Shown: positions 1 through 6,324, counted from the first letter of the stretch. The stretch: DNA of 7,541 bases from Spirosoma sp. (GCA_025351545.1 JANXVQ010000539.1:1-7541), one strand, 5' to 3'. The notes: generated by a model not told the origin, from the sequence alone. Numbers and translations: made by a program.

Positions 1-108
1 GGCTACTTTTAGCCAACATTCAGCTGATGTTGCAACGGATCAAGCCCAAAACCCAAATCTAATTTCCCAACACGTTCTAAGGTTATGGGCAATTATAGAA
101 CAGACACT
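1..108. other. Left-edge flank with small hairpins, no assignable gene
   Basis: This stretch precedes the first gene. Two small perfect hairpins are visible: GGCTA/TAGCC (1-5 with 10-14) and CAACAT/ATGTTG (14-19 with 27-32). Two frames are open from the edge. One runs from 2 and stops at 110-112, where its TGA overlaps the ATG at 109. The other runs from 3 and stops at 60-62. Either could be the C-terminus of a gene lying mostly outside the window, but the pieces (about 36 and 19 codons) are too short to assign. The segment also contains the left arm of the inverted repeat that brackets the next gene. Confidence 0.3.
43..96 (+). repeat. Left arm of interrupted inverted repeat bracketing the 109-773 gene
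   Basis: Three blocks here have complements in the same nested order beyond the gene. AGCCC (43-47) pairs with GGGCT (814-818). AAACCCAA (49-56) pairs with TTGGGTTT (796-803). GTTATGGGCAATTAT (82-96) pairs with ATAACTGCCCATAAC (780-794), with one mismatch in 15. The inner block starts with GTT and ends 13 bases before the gene's ATG. The spacing between the middle and inner blocks is 25 bases here but 1 base on the right, so the arms are not symmetrical. The base matches are seen directly. Their interpretation as half-sites of a recombination site is inference. Confidence 0.5.
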
Positions 109-794
109 ATGAAAATACTTGTGACATTTTTATTGACGACAATTATTACAACAGTTTTTGGACAAGTTGAGCAAAAAAAAATCCGACCGATTTTTTACCA
201 AAAGGATATGTTGTATTTGAAAAGATAAATGGCGACTTAAATAAAGACGGTATTGAAGACTGCATTCTTATCATTAAAGGAACAGATAAAAGTAAAATTA
301 TTACTGACGAATATCGTGGACAATTAGACCGCAATCGAAGAGGTATTATTATTTTGTTCAATAAAAACGACAAATACGAATTAGCCAAAAAAAAACTTGA
401 TTGCTTTTCATCTGAAAACGAAGACGGTGGTGTTTATTATGCACCCGAATTATCAATTGAAATAAAAAAATCAAATTTATATATATCCTATTCTCATGGT
501 AGATATGGATATTGGGGATATACTTTTAGGTTTCAGAATTCCGATTTTGAACTAATTGGTTATGACGATAGTGATAATCACGGACCTGTAGTTAATAGTG
601 GAACAAGTATTAATTTTTCAACCAAAAAGAAAATAGTAAAAGTAAATACAAACGAAAATGCTGACAGTGGAGAGGAATTGTTTAAAACAACAACTAAAAG
701 AATAAAAATATACAGACTTATCAAATTTTCTGAAATCAAAGACTTTGACGAACTTGATATGTCCAAATATTGACCGAAAATAACTGCCCATAAC
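82..794 (+). mobile_element. Candidate single-gene cassette (integron-like unit)
   Basis: One small gene fills almost the whole interval between the GTTATGGGC end at 82-90 and its complement GCCCATAAC at 786-794. In integrons, a cassette inserted in an array begins with the tail of a GTTRRRY-type core and ends with the complementary RYYYAAC-type core of its attC site, so complementary ends around a single ORF are expected. The cores here do not match that consensus exactly, since T replaces a purine after GTTA. No integrase gene is present, and I cannot find a complete attC stem in the window. Alternatives are a non-autonomous mobile element or a chance hairpin pair. AT-richness relative to the leu operon fits transfer. 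Confidence 0.3.
109..773 (+). CDS. Small secreted protein of unknown function, split by a -1 frameshift
   Basis: I do not recognise a named family. The ATG at 109 opens a typical Sec signal peptide: MK, a hydrophobic stretch of about 13 residues, then VFGQ, a common Bacteroidota cleavage context. That frame stops at 226-228 after 39 codons. The frame one base back opens at 171 and runs to the TGA at 771-773. Joining the two at the run of nine A (173-181) gives a coherent protein of 221 residues. Joined residues 43-51 (DLNKDGIED) form an EF-hand-like or FG-GAP-style Asp/Asn loop, and the remainder is rich in Tyr, Asp and Lys without membrane segments. The protein is probably exported to the periplasm or surface. 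The shift could be a one-base deletion, a sequencing error, programmed -1 frameshifting or transcriptional slippage. If it is a real mutation, this is a pseudogene. A TTG at 354 could start only a truncated product lacking the signal peptide. Confidence 0.6.
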
Positions 795-818
795 ATTGGG
801 TTTGGCAAAAGTGGGGCT
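780..818 (+). repeat. Right arm of the bracketing inverted repeat
   Basis: The arm begins 7 bases after the stop codon of the 109-773 gene. It contains ATAACTGCCCATAAC (780-794), then TTGGGTTT (796-803) and GGGCT (814-818), each complementary to a block upstream of the gene. In an attC reading, GCCCATAAC would be the R'' core and the TTGGGTTT...GGGGCT stretch the start of the L'' arm. I could not find a good matching L'/R' half downstream. The closest is an imperfect CCCC-T-run-GCACAAAC stretch at about 988-1006. Confidence 0.45.
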
Positions 819-1228
819 GACGGAAGTAATTGAACTTTGGGAATTCTATTGTACTTTTATTTCGGCGGACGGAAACTACCAAACATTCGTAAGTAATTGA
901 GCATCAATAATTTATATCGGCAGATGTTCGGGCGGACGAGTTTCAAATTCCCCACCAGCCACAATACTTTTTCGTTGTGTACCATTCCCCTTTTTTTGCA
1001 CAAACAAAAATAATTTCTCCTGCTAACGAGGACACAGAAAATGGAGAAAATCAATAAGTTTATGAAAATGTAAAATATTTGTATGCAATATTCCTATTTA
1101 AGGTTTGTTATACGTTCTACATTTTGTTGGTAAATGAGCCGGGAATCTTGTTAAACATAACCAAAATTAGATTTTGAGTACTGTACAGTCACGTTAAACG
1201 GCTGAATTCGGTTGAAACGTTTTATAAG
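795..1228. other. AT-rich gene-free stretch with a weak promoter-like site
   Basis: I find no convincing gene on either strand; the open frames are short, with poor coding character. A weak promoter-like arrangement is TTG (1148-1150), 17 bases, then TAGATTTTG (1168-1176), one base longer than the Bacteroidota TAnnTTTG element. It is followed at once by a perfect 10-base palindrome, ACTGTACAGT (1180-1189), which could be an operator. Together with the terminator at 1229-1276, this would define a transcript of roughly 90 bases, but nothing else supports a small RNA here. Confidence 0.3.
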
Positions 1229-1276
1229 AAAGCCCTGCTTCAATAAGCCACTAAGGTCATCGGACAGGGCTTTTTT
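1229..1276 (+). terminator. Rho-independent terminator
   Basis: A 9-base perfect stem, AAAGCCCTG (1229-1237) with CAGGGCTTT (1265-1273), merges into a run of six T (1271-1276). The loop is about 27 bases, longer than usual, and could fold further. On the opposite strand the stem is followed only by TTCTTATAAAA, so the + direction is favoured although two-way action is possible. It lies about 455 bases after the secreted-protein gene and 330 bases before leuC. It therefore either ends a transcript from the left, insulating the leu operon, or ends an unidentified short transcript. A role as an attenuator for leuC is possible, but no leucine-rich leader peptide is visible. Confidence 0.6.
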
Positions 1277-1280
1277 ATAA

Positions 1281-1400
1281 AATTGCCTAAGCGTCGTCGG
1301 CACTCGGCTTTAAGAAACCTCGCAACGTCAGGTTGAAAAACCGCACGGGCAGCCCCGCTGACGCCACCAAAATGCCTCAGCAGAAGAGAGTTTTTTTATA
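1281..1400. other. GC-richer block, possibly structured RNA or gene remnant
   Basis: This stretch is distinctly richer in G and C than its surroundings. It contains several local pairings: AACCT/AGGTT (1317-1335 area) competing with GGTT/AACC in the adjacent GGTTGAAAAACC, then GGGCAGCCC, then GCTGA/TCAGC around 1359-1383. A run of seven T follows at 1391-1397. On the minus strand two overlapping frames stay open for 29 or more codons without a start codon, so an eroded gene fragment is as likely as a structured leader. I match it to no known riboswitch class. Confidence 0.25.
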
Positions 1401-1495
1401 AGAATGCCAACAATACGTCAATTTTTTACAATACGGTTTTACACCCAAGCTAGCTATTTGAACCAAAATCGCTATTTACTGGACGAATGGCGGGA

Positions 1496-1525
1496 TTTGT
1501 AATTCAATAAGATTGATCAATTTTG
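1496..1525 (+). promoter_or_regulatory. Candidate leu operon promoter (Bacteroidota type)
   Basis: TTTG (1496-1499) is followed after 18 bases by CAATTTTG (1518-1525), which fits the Bacteroidota -33 TTTG / -7 TAnnTTTG pattern except for C in place of the first T. Transcription would start near 1532 and leave a leader of about 70 bases before leuC. No strong hairpin or operator palindrome is apparent in that leader. This is pattern matching only, with no transcript evidence. Confidence 0.35.
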
Positions 1526-1601
1526 TAGCCATGTTTCTCGGTTGTAGCGATACCAGAGCAAACGTAATACAAAATACAGAGACTAGTTATCCTTTACAGC
1601 T

Positions 1602-3011
1602 ATGAGTACCCCACAAACCCTGTTTGATAAAGTATGGGATGCGCATGTCGTCCGGCATGTTAAAGACGGTCCCGATGTGTTGTTTATCGACCGGCATTTT
1701 ATCCACGAAGTAACCAGTCCTGTAGCATTTCTGGGCCTTGAAGGCCGGGGCGCCCCCGTGATGTTTTCCGGACGGACGTTTGCTACTGCCGATCACAACA
1801 CCCCAACACTGAACCAACACCTACCGGTAGCAGATTTACTCTCGGCTAATCAGTTGGCAGCACTGGAGCGCAATGCCGCAAAGCATAATATCTCCCACTG
1901 GGGCCTTGGTCACATCAAAAACGGTATCGTACACGTGGTAGGACCTGAAAATGGGATCACACTACCTGGCATGACCATCGTGTGTGGCGACTCGCATACT
2001 TCCACACACGGTGCATTCGGCGCTATTGCGTTCGGTATTGGTACGTCAGAAGTTGAAATGGTTTTGGCAACCCAGTGCATTATGCAGCCGAAGCCGAAGA
2101 AAATGCGTATAACCGTCAACGGTAAAGCGGGTAAAGGTGTACTATCGAAAGACGTGATTCTGTATATCATTTCGCAAACGTCTGCCAGCGGTGCCACAGG
2201 TTATTTTGTGGAGTATGCTGGTGAGGTGTTTGAGAATATGAGCATGGAAGGCCGGATGACGGTTTGTAACATGACCATAGAAATGGGCGCACGAGGTGGC
2301 ATGATTGCTCCCGACCAAACTACGCTCGACTATTTGAAAGGTCGCGAACTGTCGCCCAAAGGCGAACAGTGGGACAAACTGGTTCCCTACTGGCAAACAC
2401 TCAAAACCGACGAAGGCGCTACGTTCGACCTTGATCTTACCTTCGATGCCGCCGATATTGAGCCGCAGATTACGTATGGTACTAATCCAGGATTGGGAAC
2501 GGGTGTAACGCATCAAATTCCGATGGCCGACACGGTGAAGGACGGATCGGCGAGCTATAAAAAATCGCTGCAGTATATGGGCTTCGCCGAAAACGAAACC
2601 ATGCTGGGTAAGCCGGTCGATTTTGTCTTTCTCGGTAGTTGTACGAATGGCCGTATCGAAGATTTCCGGGCGTTTGCTTCCATTGTAAAAGGACGCCAGA
2701 AAGCGGACAATATAACGGCATGGTTAGTGCCGGGATCGCACGTTGTTGAGAAGCAAATCAAAGACGAGGGTATTCTGGACATTCTGACGCAGGCTGGTTT
2801 TGAGTTGCGTCAACCCGGTTGTTCGGCCTGTCTGGCCATGAACGAAGACAAAATTCCAGCGGGTAAATATGCTGTCTCAACGTCGAACCGCAATTTCGAG
2901 GGCCGTCAAGGACCGGGCGCACGTACCCTGTTGGCCAGTCCATTAGTTGCGGCTGCTGCGGCCGTAACAGGCGTAGTTACTGATCCTAGAGGTTTAATGG
3001 ATAATGTGTAA
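1602..3011 (+). CDS. leuC: 3-isopropylmalate dehydratase, large subunit
   Basis: LeuC pairs with LeuD to form isopropylmalate isomerase, an aconitase-family cytoplasmic enzyme that converts 2-isopropylmalate to 3-isopropylmalate in leucine synthesis. In organisms using the citramalate route it also converts citramalate to methylmalate. At 469 residues it has the usual bacterial LeuC length. It opens with [12 protein letters not shown] and carries HEVTSP (35-40), DHNTPT (64-69) and [19 protein letters not shown] (129-147). The [4Fe-4S] ligands are C347 in [11 protein letters not shown] and C407 and C410 in [13 protein letters not shown], so the enzyme should be oxygen-sensitive and active. The ATG at 1602 gives the standard N-terminus; there is no Shine-Dalgarno sequence, which is normal in Bacteroidota. 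It is the first gene of the operon. Its last codons and stop lie inside the inverted repeat at 3001-3087. Confidence 0.97.
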   Translation: MSTPQTLFDKVWDAHVVRHVKDGPDVLFIDRHFIHEVTSPVAFLGLEGRGAPVMFSGRTFATADHNTPTLNQHLPVADLLSANQLAALERNAAKHNISHWGLGHIKNGIVHVVGPENGITLPGMTIVCGDSHTSTHGAFGAIAFGIGTSEVEMVLATQCIMQPKPKKMRITVNGKAGKGVLSKDVILYIISQTSASGATGYFVEYAGEVFENMSMEGRMTVCNMTIEMGARGGMIAPDQTTLDYLKGRELSPKGEQWDKLVPYWQTLKTDEGATFDLDLTFDAADIEPQITYGTNPGLGTGVTHQIPMADTVKDGSASYKKSLQYMGFAENETMLGKPVDFVFLGSCTNGRIEDFRAFASIVKGRQKADNITAWLVPGSHVVEKQIKDEGILDILTQAGFELRQPGCSACLAMNEDKIPAGKYAVSTSNRNFEGRQGPGARTLLASPLVAAAAAVTGVVTDPRGLMDNV

Positions 3012-3087
3012 TGAATAATGTAAAATGATGGCTTCTTTGATTGGACCCTGATTTCACATTACTCGATCATTATTCATTACACATTAT
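3001..3087 (+). repeat. Perfect 20-base inverted repeat spanning the leuC/leuD junction
   Basis: The bases at 3001-3020 (ATAATGTGTAATGAATAATG) are the exact reverse complement of 3068-3087, separated by 47 bases. The left arm includes the final codons and TAA of leuC. The right arm ends 12 bases before the leuD ATG. Both arms are built from repeated ATG/AATG and CATT words, and more such words lie just outside. In mRNA this would form a long AT-rich stem covering the whole gap between the genes. There is no T-run after it, so it is not a standard terminator. Possible roles are mRNA stabilisation or processing, or control of leuD translation. Confidence 0.85.
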
Positions 3088-3099
3088 TCATTCATAAAA

Positions 3100-3696
3100 A
3101 TGGCTTACGAAAAGTTCACTATACTCCGCAGCAGTGCCGTTCCCATGCCAAATGAGAACGTTGATACTGATCAAATTATCCCTGCCCGATTCCTGAAAGC
3201 CACTGAGCGTAAAGGATTTGGCGACAATCTCTTTCGTGATTGGCGGTACAACAACGACAATACACCCAAAGCCGATTTTGTCCTGAACATGCCAACCTAT
3301 TCCGGCAAAATCCTGGTCGGAGGCAAAAATTTTGGCAGCGGGTCGAGCCGAGAACATGCGGCATGGGCTATTTACGACTATGGCTTTCGCTGTGTTGTGT
3401 CGAGTTTTTTTGCTGATATTTTCCAGAACAATTCCATAAATGTTGGCATCCTGCCGGTACAGGTTAGCCCCGAGTTTCTGGAAAAAATCTTTGCGGCCAT
3501 CGAAGCTAACCCAAAGACTGAGTTGGAAGTAAACCTGCCAACGCAGACCATCACGTTGTTAGCGACGGGCGAGAGCGAAAGCTTTGCCATCAACGAATAC
3601 AAAAAGCATAATCTCACCAATGGTTACGACGATATCGACTATCTATTATCGATGGAAGAAGAAATCGCAGTTTTCGCCGAAACACGCCCTTTTTGA
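3100..3696 (+). CDS. leuD: 3-isopropylmalate dehydratase, small subunit
   Basis: LeuD is the swivel-domain partner of LeuC in isopropylmalate isomerase. At 198 residues it is close to E. coli LeuD (about 201). Diagnostic motifs are NENVDTDQIIPARFLK (18-33), GKNFGSGSSREHAAWA (75-90), whose Ser/Arg loop contacts the substrate carboxylates, and FQNNSINVGILP (108-119). All are intact. The gap to leuC is 88 bases and is occupied by a palindrome, so co-transcription is likely but tight translational coupling is not. The ATG at 3100 gives the normal start (MAYEKFTILRSSAVPMP) and again lacks a Shine-Dalgarno sequence. Because its partner acts on both isopropylmalate and citramalate in some organisms, it may serve the leucine and isoleucine routes alike. 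Confidence 0.97.
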   Translation: MAYEKFTILRSSAVPMPNENVDTDQIIPARFLKATERKGFGDNLFRDWRYNNDNTPKADFVLNMPTYSGKILVGGKNFGSGSSREHAAWAIYDYGFRCVVSSFFADIFQNNSINVGILPVQVSPEFLEKIFAAIEANPKTELEVNLPTQTITLLATGESESFAINEYKKHNLTNGYDDIDYLLSMEEEIAVFAETRPF

Positions 3697-3789
3697 AGAG
3701 CGAAAGAAAGAGTGAAAGCGTGGCTGGCGAAAGAAACATTCATATGCCAATTATCTTTCGCTCTTTCACTCAATCATTCATTCGCTCTT
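3696..3789 (+). repeat. Nested inverted repeats filling the leuD/cimA junction
   Basis: AAGAGCGAA (3696-3704) pairs with TTCGCTCTT (3781-3789), and GAGTGAAAG (3710-3718) pairs with CTTTCACTC (3763-3771). Inside these, GCGAAAGA (3727-3734) pairs with TCTTTCGC (3754-3761). Words such as GCGAAAGA recur, so alternative pairings exist. The outer arm begins on the last base of the leuD stop codon and the partner arm ends 5 bases before the next ATG. The sequence is unrelated to the leuC/leuD palindrome but is placed the same way. No T-run follows, which argues against a terminator. Confidence 0.75.
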
Positions 3790-3794
3790 TATAA

Positions 3795-5315
3795 ATGAAA
3801 CGTCGCTACATTGAAATTATGGACACGACACTTCGCGATGGTGAACAAACCAACGGAGTGTCGTTTTCTGCATCTGAAAAACTGGCTTTAGCCCAGTTAC
3901 TGCTTACCGAGGTTAAAGTAGACCGGGTTGAGGTGGCCTCAGCACGAGTATCTGCGGGTGAGTTGGAGGCCGTACAGCAGATTACCCGTTGGGCTGCCGG
4001 AGCCGGTTTACTCCACAAAATCGAAGTGCTGACATTTGTGGACGGTAAAGCCTCCCTCGACTGGATGCACGCATCAGGCGCGAAGGTTATGAACTTGCTG
4101 ACAAAAGGCTCGATTAACCACCTGACGCATCAGCTCAAGAAAACACCAGAGGAACACTTTGCCGACATTCAGCAGATTATCAGTAAAGCCCAACAGCTTG
4201 ATTTACAAGTGAATGTGTATCTGGAAGACTGGAGCAACGGTATGCGAAACTCACCGGATTATGTGCTTCAGTTTCTGGATTTCCTTCAAACGCAACCGAT
4301 CCGTCGGATATTGTTACCCGACACACTTGGTATCCTGACACCCACCGAGACCTATGCGTTTATTAGCCCGTTGATTAGCCGCTACCCAAGCCTGCACTTC
4401 GACTTTCACGCTCACAACGACTATGATCTTAGCATCGCAAACGTGCTGGAGGCCGTTCGGGCGGGAGCACATGGAATACATTTGACTGTTAATGGACTTG
4501 GCGAGCGGGCAGGTAATGCACCTATGGCCAGTGCCATTGCTGTGTTGCGCGATTTTATGCCGGAAGTGAAAACGGGCGTAGTCGAGAAATCACTGTATCA
4601 GGTCAGCAAGATTGTCGAGACGTTTTCGGGACTACGTATTCCCGACAACAAGCCTGTGGTTGGCGATAATGTATTTACCCAAACAGCCGGTATTCACGCC
4701 GATGGCGATAAGAAAAATAATCTTTACTTCAACACATTACTACCCGAACGTTTTGGTCGGAAGCGCAGCTACGCGTTGGGAAAGATGTCGGGGAAGGCTA
4801 ACATTGAGAATAATCTCCGCGAATTAGGCATCCAGTTATCAGAAGACGATCTCAAAAAGGTAACGCAGCGGGTTATCGAACTGGGCGACCAGAAAGAGGC
4901 TGTCACGCGTGAAGATTTACCGTATATTATCTCTGACGTACTAAATACCACTGCCACAGTCTCGCGGGTCGAAGTGCTCAATTATGTACTAACGCACTCG
5001 AAAGATCTCAAGCCTTCGGCCACGCTGAGGGTTCGCGTTGCTGAGGAGCAATTTGAAGAAAGTGCACAGGGCGACGGACAATATGACGCGTTTATGAACG
5101 CATTGAAGAAGATTTATGGCAAAAAGAAATTGACATTGCCTATACTAACCGACTACGCGGTGCGAATTCCAACCGGAGGTCGGACCGATGCCCTTTGTGA
5201 AACAATTATTACCTGGAAATATAATAACCAGGAATTCAAAACCCGGGGTCTCGATTCAGACCAGACGGTATCAGCTATCAAGGCAACTCAAAAGATGCTA
5301 AATACGCTGGATTAA
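3795..5315 (+). CDS. cimA: Citramalate synthase-type enzyme (LeuA/CimA family)
   Basis: This family condenses acetyl-CoA with a 2-oxo acid: pyruvate for CimA (citramalate, to isoleucine) or 2-oxoisovalerate for LeuA. The 506 residues form an N-terminal TIM barrel (about 1-270), a linker, and a C-terminal allosteric domain (about 385-506). Catalytic and metal-binding features are DTTLRDGEQ (10-18, R14 and D15), T177, H205 and H207 in FHAHND, NGLGERAGN (233-241) and H301 in TAGIHADGDKK. Against Leptospira interrogans CimA, recalled from memory, the match is close throughout. The residues reported to select pyruvate there (Leu81, Leu104, Tyr144) correspond to L79, L102 and Y142. The isoleucine pocket is largely kept (Y430, L451, Y454, I458), with C468 where valine is expected. 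I therefore favour citramalate synthase with isoleucine feedback. Automated annotation will probably say 2-isopropylmalate synthase, and that activity is not excluded. Confidence 0.8.
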   Translation: MKRRYIEIMDTTLRDGEQTNGVSFSASEKLALAQLLLTEVKVDRVEVASARVSAGELEAVQQITRWAAGAGLLHKIEVLTFVDGKASLDWMHASGAKVMNLLTKGSINHLTHQLKKTPEEHFADIQQIISKAQQLDLQVNVYLEDWSNGMRNSPDYVLQFLDFLQTQPIRRILLPDTLGILTPTETYAFISPLISRYPSLHFDFHAHNDYDLSIANVLEAVRAGAHGIHLTVNGLGERAGNAPMASAIAVLRDFMPEVKTGVVEKSLYQVSKIVETFSGLRIPDNKPVVGDNVFTQTAGIHADGDKKNNLYFNTLLPERFGRKRSYALGKMSGKANIENNLRELGIQLSEDDLKKVTQRVIELGDQKEAVTREDLPYIISDVLNTTATVSRVEVLNYVLTHSKDLKPSATLRVRVAEEQFEESAQGDGQYDAFMNALKKIYGKKKLTLPILTDYAVRIPTGGRTDALCETIITWKYNNQEFKTRGLDSDQTVSAIKATQKMLNTLD

Positions 5316-5531
5316 ATCTCCTGTGAGTCTTTGTATCCAGCGCGAGAGTCGAACCAATTACAGCGTTAGCAAATAGACATCGTATTGCTGAGATTAACGT
5401 AAAAGGAAAAATTAATTTATTCGGAAATTATCGCAAAAGAGCCTTTTTTGGTATTATAGCAATTGGTTTAATAACTTGGTGTCGGTAAAAACTGGACAAA
5501 TGGTATCACATTTAATTCGTCTTCCAACTTT
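5316..5531. other. Spacer between cimA and the methyltransferase, weak hairpins only
   Basis: This spacer is longer than the other operon junctions and lacks their long palindromes. AGCAAATA (5368-5375) can pair with TATTGCT (5383-5389) around a 7-base loop with one bulged A. CAAAAG (5434-5439) can pair with CTTTT (5443-5447) just before more T, giving a very weak terminator-like fold. No good TAnnTTTG promoter is present; TAACTTGG near 5471 is the nearest. Whether transcription continues through to the methyltransferase cannot be told from sequence. Confidence 0.3.
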
Positions 5532-6227
5532 ATGAGTCAGGCAAAACAAACGGCGGAAAAAGTAGAATACAATGGTTCAGACAATTTGGCGATTATGAGC
5601 CATGCTGTCAATTATAATAGTGGTCTTTATAATTGGGTAGCCCGCGATATTCGTCCTGGTGAGGCAGTATTAGACTTCGGTGCCGGTAATGGTGAATATG
5701 CAAACCGCTTTCCATTAGGCAGTGTCGATGCAGCCGAGATTGACCCGGACCTTTTACCACTGATCAGACAGCCCGTTTACACAGACATTAGTCAGCTAAC
5801 CAAAAGGTATGATTTGATCTATACAATCAATGTATTAGAGCATATTGAACAGCACGGCGAAATTGTAAAAGAACTATATACGAAGCTCAAACCAGGAGGC
5901 CGTATGAAAGTGTTTGTGCCCGCCCGTCAGGAGATTTTCAGCAATATGGACGAGCATGTTGGTCATTATAGGCGCTATGACAAAAAGATGGTTTGCCAGA
6001 TTCTGGAAGAAACCGGGCTACGTGTCACTGATTGCCGATATTATGATTTTGCGGGCTACTTCATCTCTCTGCTTTACAAATGGCTTGGTAGAGACGGTCG
6101 GATCACGAAAGAATCAGTAGTTTTTTATGATCGGGTTATCTTTCCGGTAAGTCGGCTACTCGATAAAGTAACGTTTGGGCAAGTTATTGGTAAAAATGTC
6201 ATTGCTGAAGCTGTGAAGCCTCTGTAA
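5532..6227 (+). CDS. Class I SAM-dependent methyltransferase
   Basis: This 231-residue cytoplasmic protein transfers a methyl group from S-adenosylmethionine to an unknown acceptor. The Rossmann-like methyltransferase fold is shown by motif I VLDFGAGNG (46-54), the acidic residue after strand 2 in AAEIDPD (E69), DLIYTINVLEHI (94-105) and LKPGGRMKVFVPA (119-131). DEHVGHYRRYDKK (140-152) resembles a motif common in methyltransferases found in polysaccharide and glycosyltransferase clusters, which hints at a glycan, lipid or small-molecule acceptor rather than DNA or RNA. The C-terminal part (about 165-215) is hydrophobic and basic and may touch the membrane. It has no known role in branched-chain amino acid synthesis, yet it separates cimA from leuB on the same strand, so it may be an insertion into the operon. 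The substrate cannot be assigned. Confidence 0.85.
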   Translation: MSQAKQTAEKVEYNGSDNLAIMSHAVNYNSGLYNWVARDIRPGEAVLDFGAGNGEYANRFPLGSVDAAEIDPDLLPLIRQPVYTDISQLTKRYDLIYTINVLEHIEQHGEIVKELYTKLKPGGRMKVFVPARQEIFSNMDEHVGHYRRYDKKMVCQILEETGLRVTDCRYYDFAGYFISLLYKWLGRDGRITKESVVFYDRVIFPVSRLLDKVTFGQVIGKNVIAEAVKPL

Positions 6228-6278
6228 GATTAGCTTAACTCGATCTGATTTTATCTTATTCAATTCACGCATTTTAAC

Positions 6279-6321
6279 GAGTGACAAACGAAATTCAGGC
6301 TATTCTTTCGATCTGTCACTC
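6279..6321 (+). repeat. Stem-loop in the methyltransferase/leuB junction
   Basis: GAGTGACA (6279-6286) pairs exactly with TGTCACTC (6314-6321). Inside it, CGAAA (6289-6293) pairs with TTTCG (6306-6310), leaving a 12-base loop and a small asymmetric internal loop. It is the third operon junction with an inverted repeat and shares no sequence with the other two. No T-run follows directly. Together with the smaller hairpin at 6325-6338 it forms a two-hairpin leader just before leuB. Confidence 0.6.
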
Positions 6322-6324
6322 CGC

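Noticed and set aside
2..112. Open frame from the left edge whose TGA overlaps the ATG at 109
   Set aside because: Only about 36 codons are visible, with no recognisable motif, and a second frame (3-62) is also open there. It could be a real C-terminus, but the window cannot show it.
578..808. 76-residue minus-strand ORF overlapping the secreted-protein gene
   Set aside because: It is antisense to the better-supported + strand frame and its hydrophobic composition comes from the AT-rich complement.
857..1054. 65-residue minus-strand ORF
   Set aside because: It lies in AT-rich gene-free sequence, has an implausible residue composition (scattered Cys, Trp and Arg), and no promoter or neighbouring context supports it.
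1281..1400. Known riboswitch (SAM, TPP or cobalamin) upstream of leuC
   Set aside because: I compared the conserved cores I remember for these classes and none fits. Only short local stems are present.
1532..1601. Leucine-type attenuator with a leader peptide before leuC
   Set aside because: No short ORF with repeated leucine or isoleucine codons, and no terminator hairpin, lies between the candidate start site and the leuC ATG.
2142..2516. 124-residue minus-strand ORF inside leuC
   Set aside because: It is a shadow of the leuC coding frame. LeuC is complete and its motifs cover this stretch.
3001..3095. CRISPR-like or tandem repeat array in the leuC/leuD gap
   Set aside because: The repeated AATG/CATT words belong to one palindrome and are not regularly spaced direct repeats with unique spacers.
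5434..5450. Terminator between cimA and the methyltransferase
   Set aside because: The stem is five weak A-T-rich pairs with a 3-base loop and only a couple of extra T, too weak to call.
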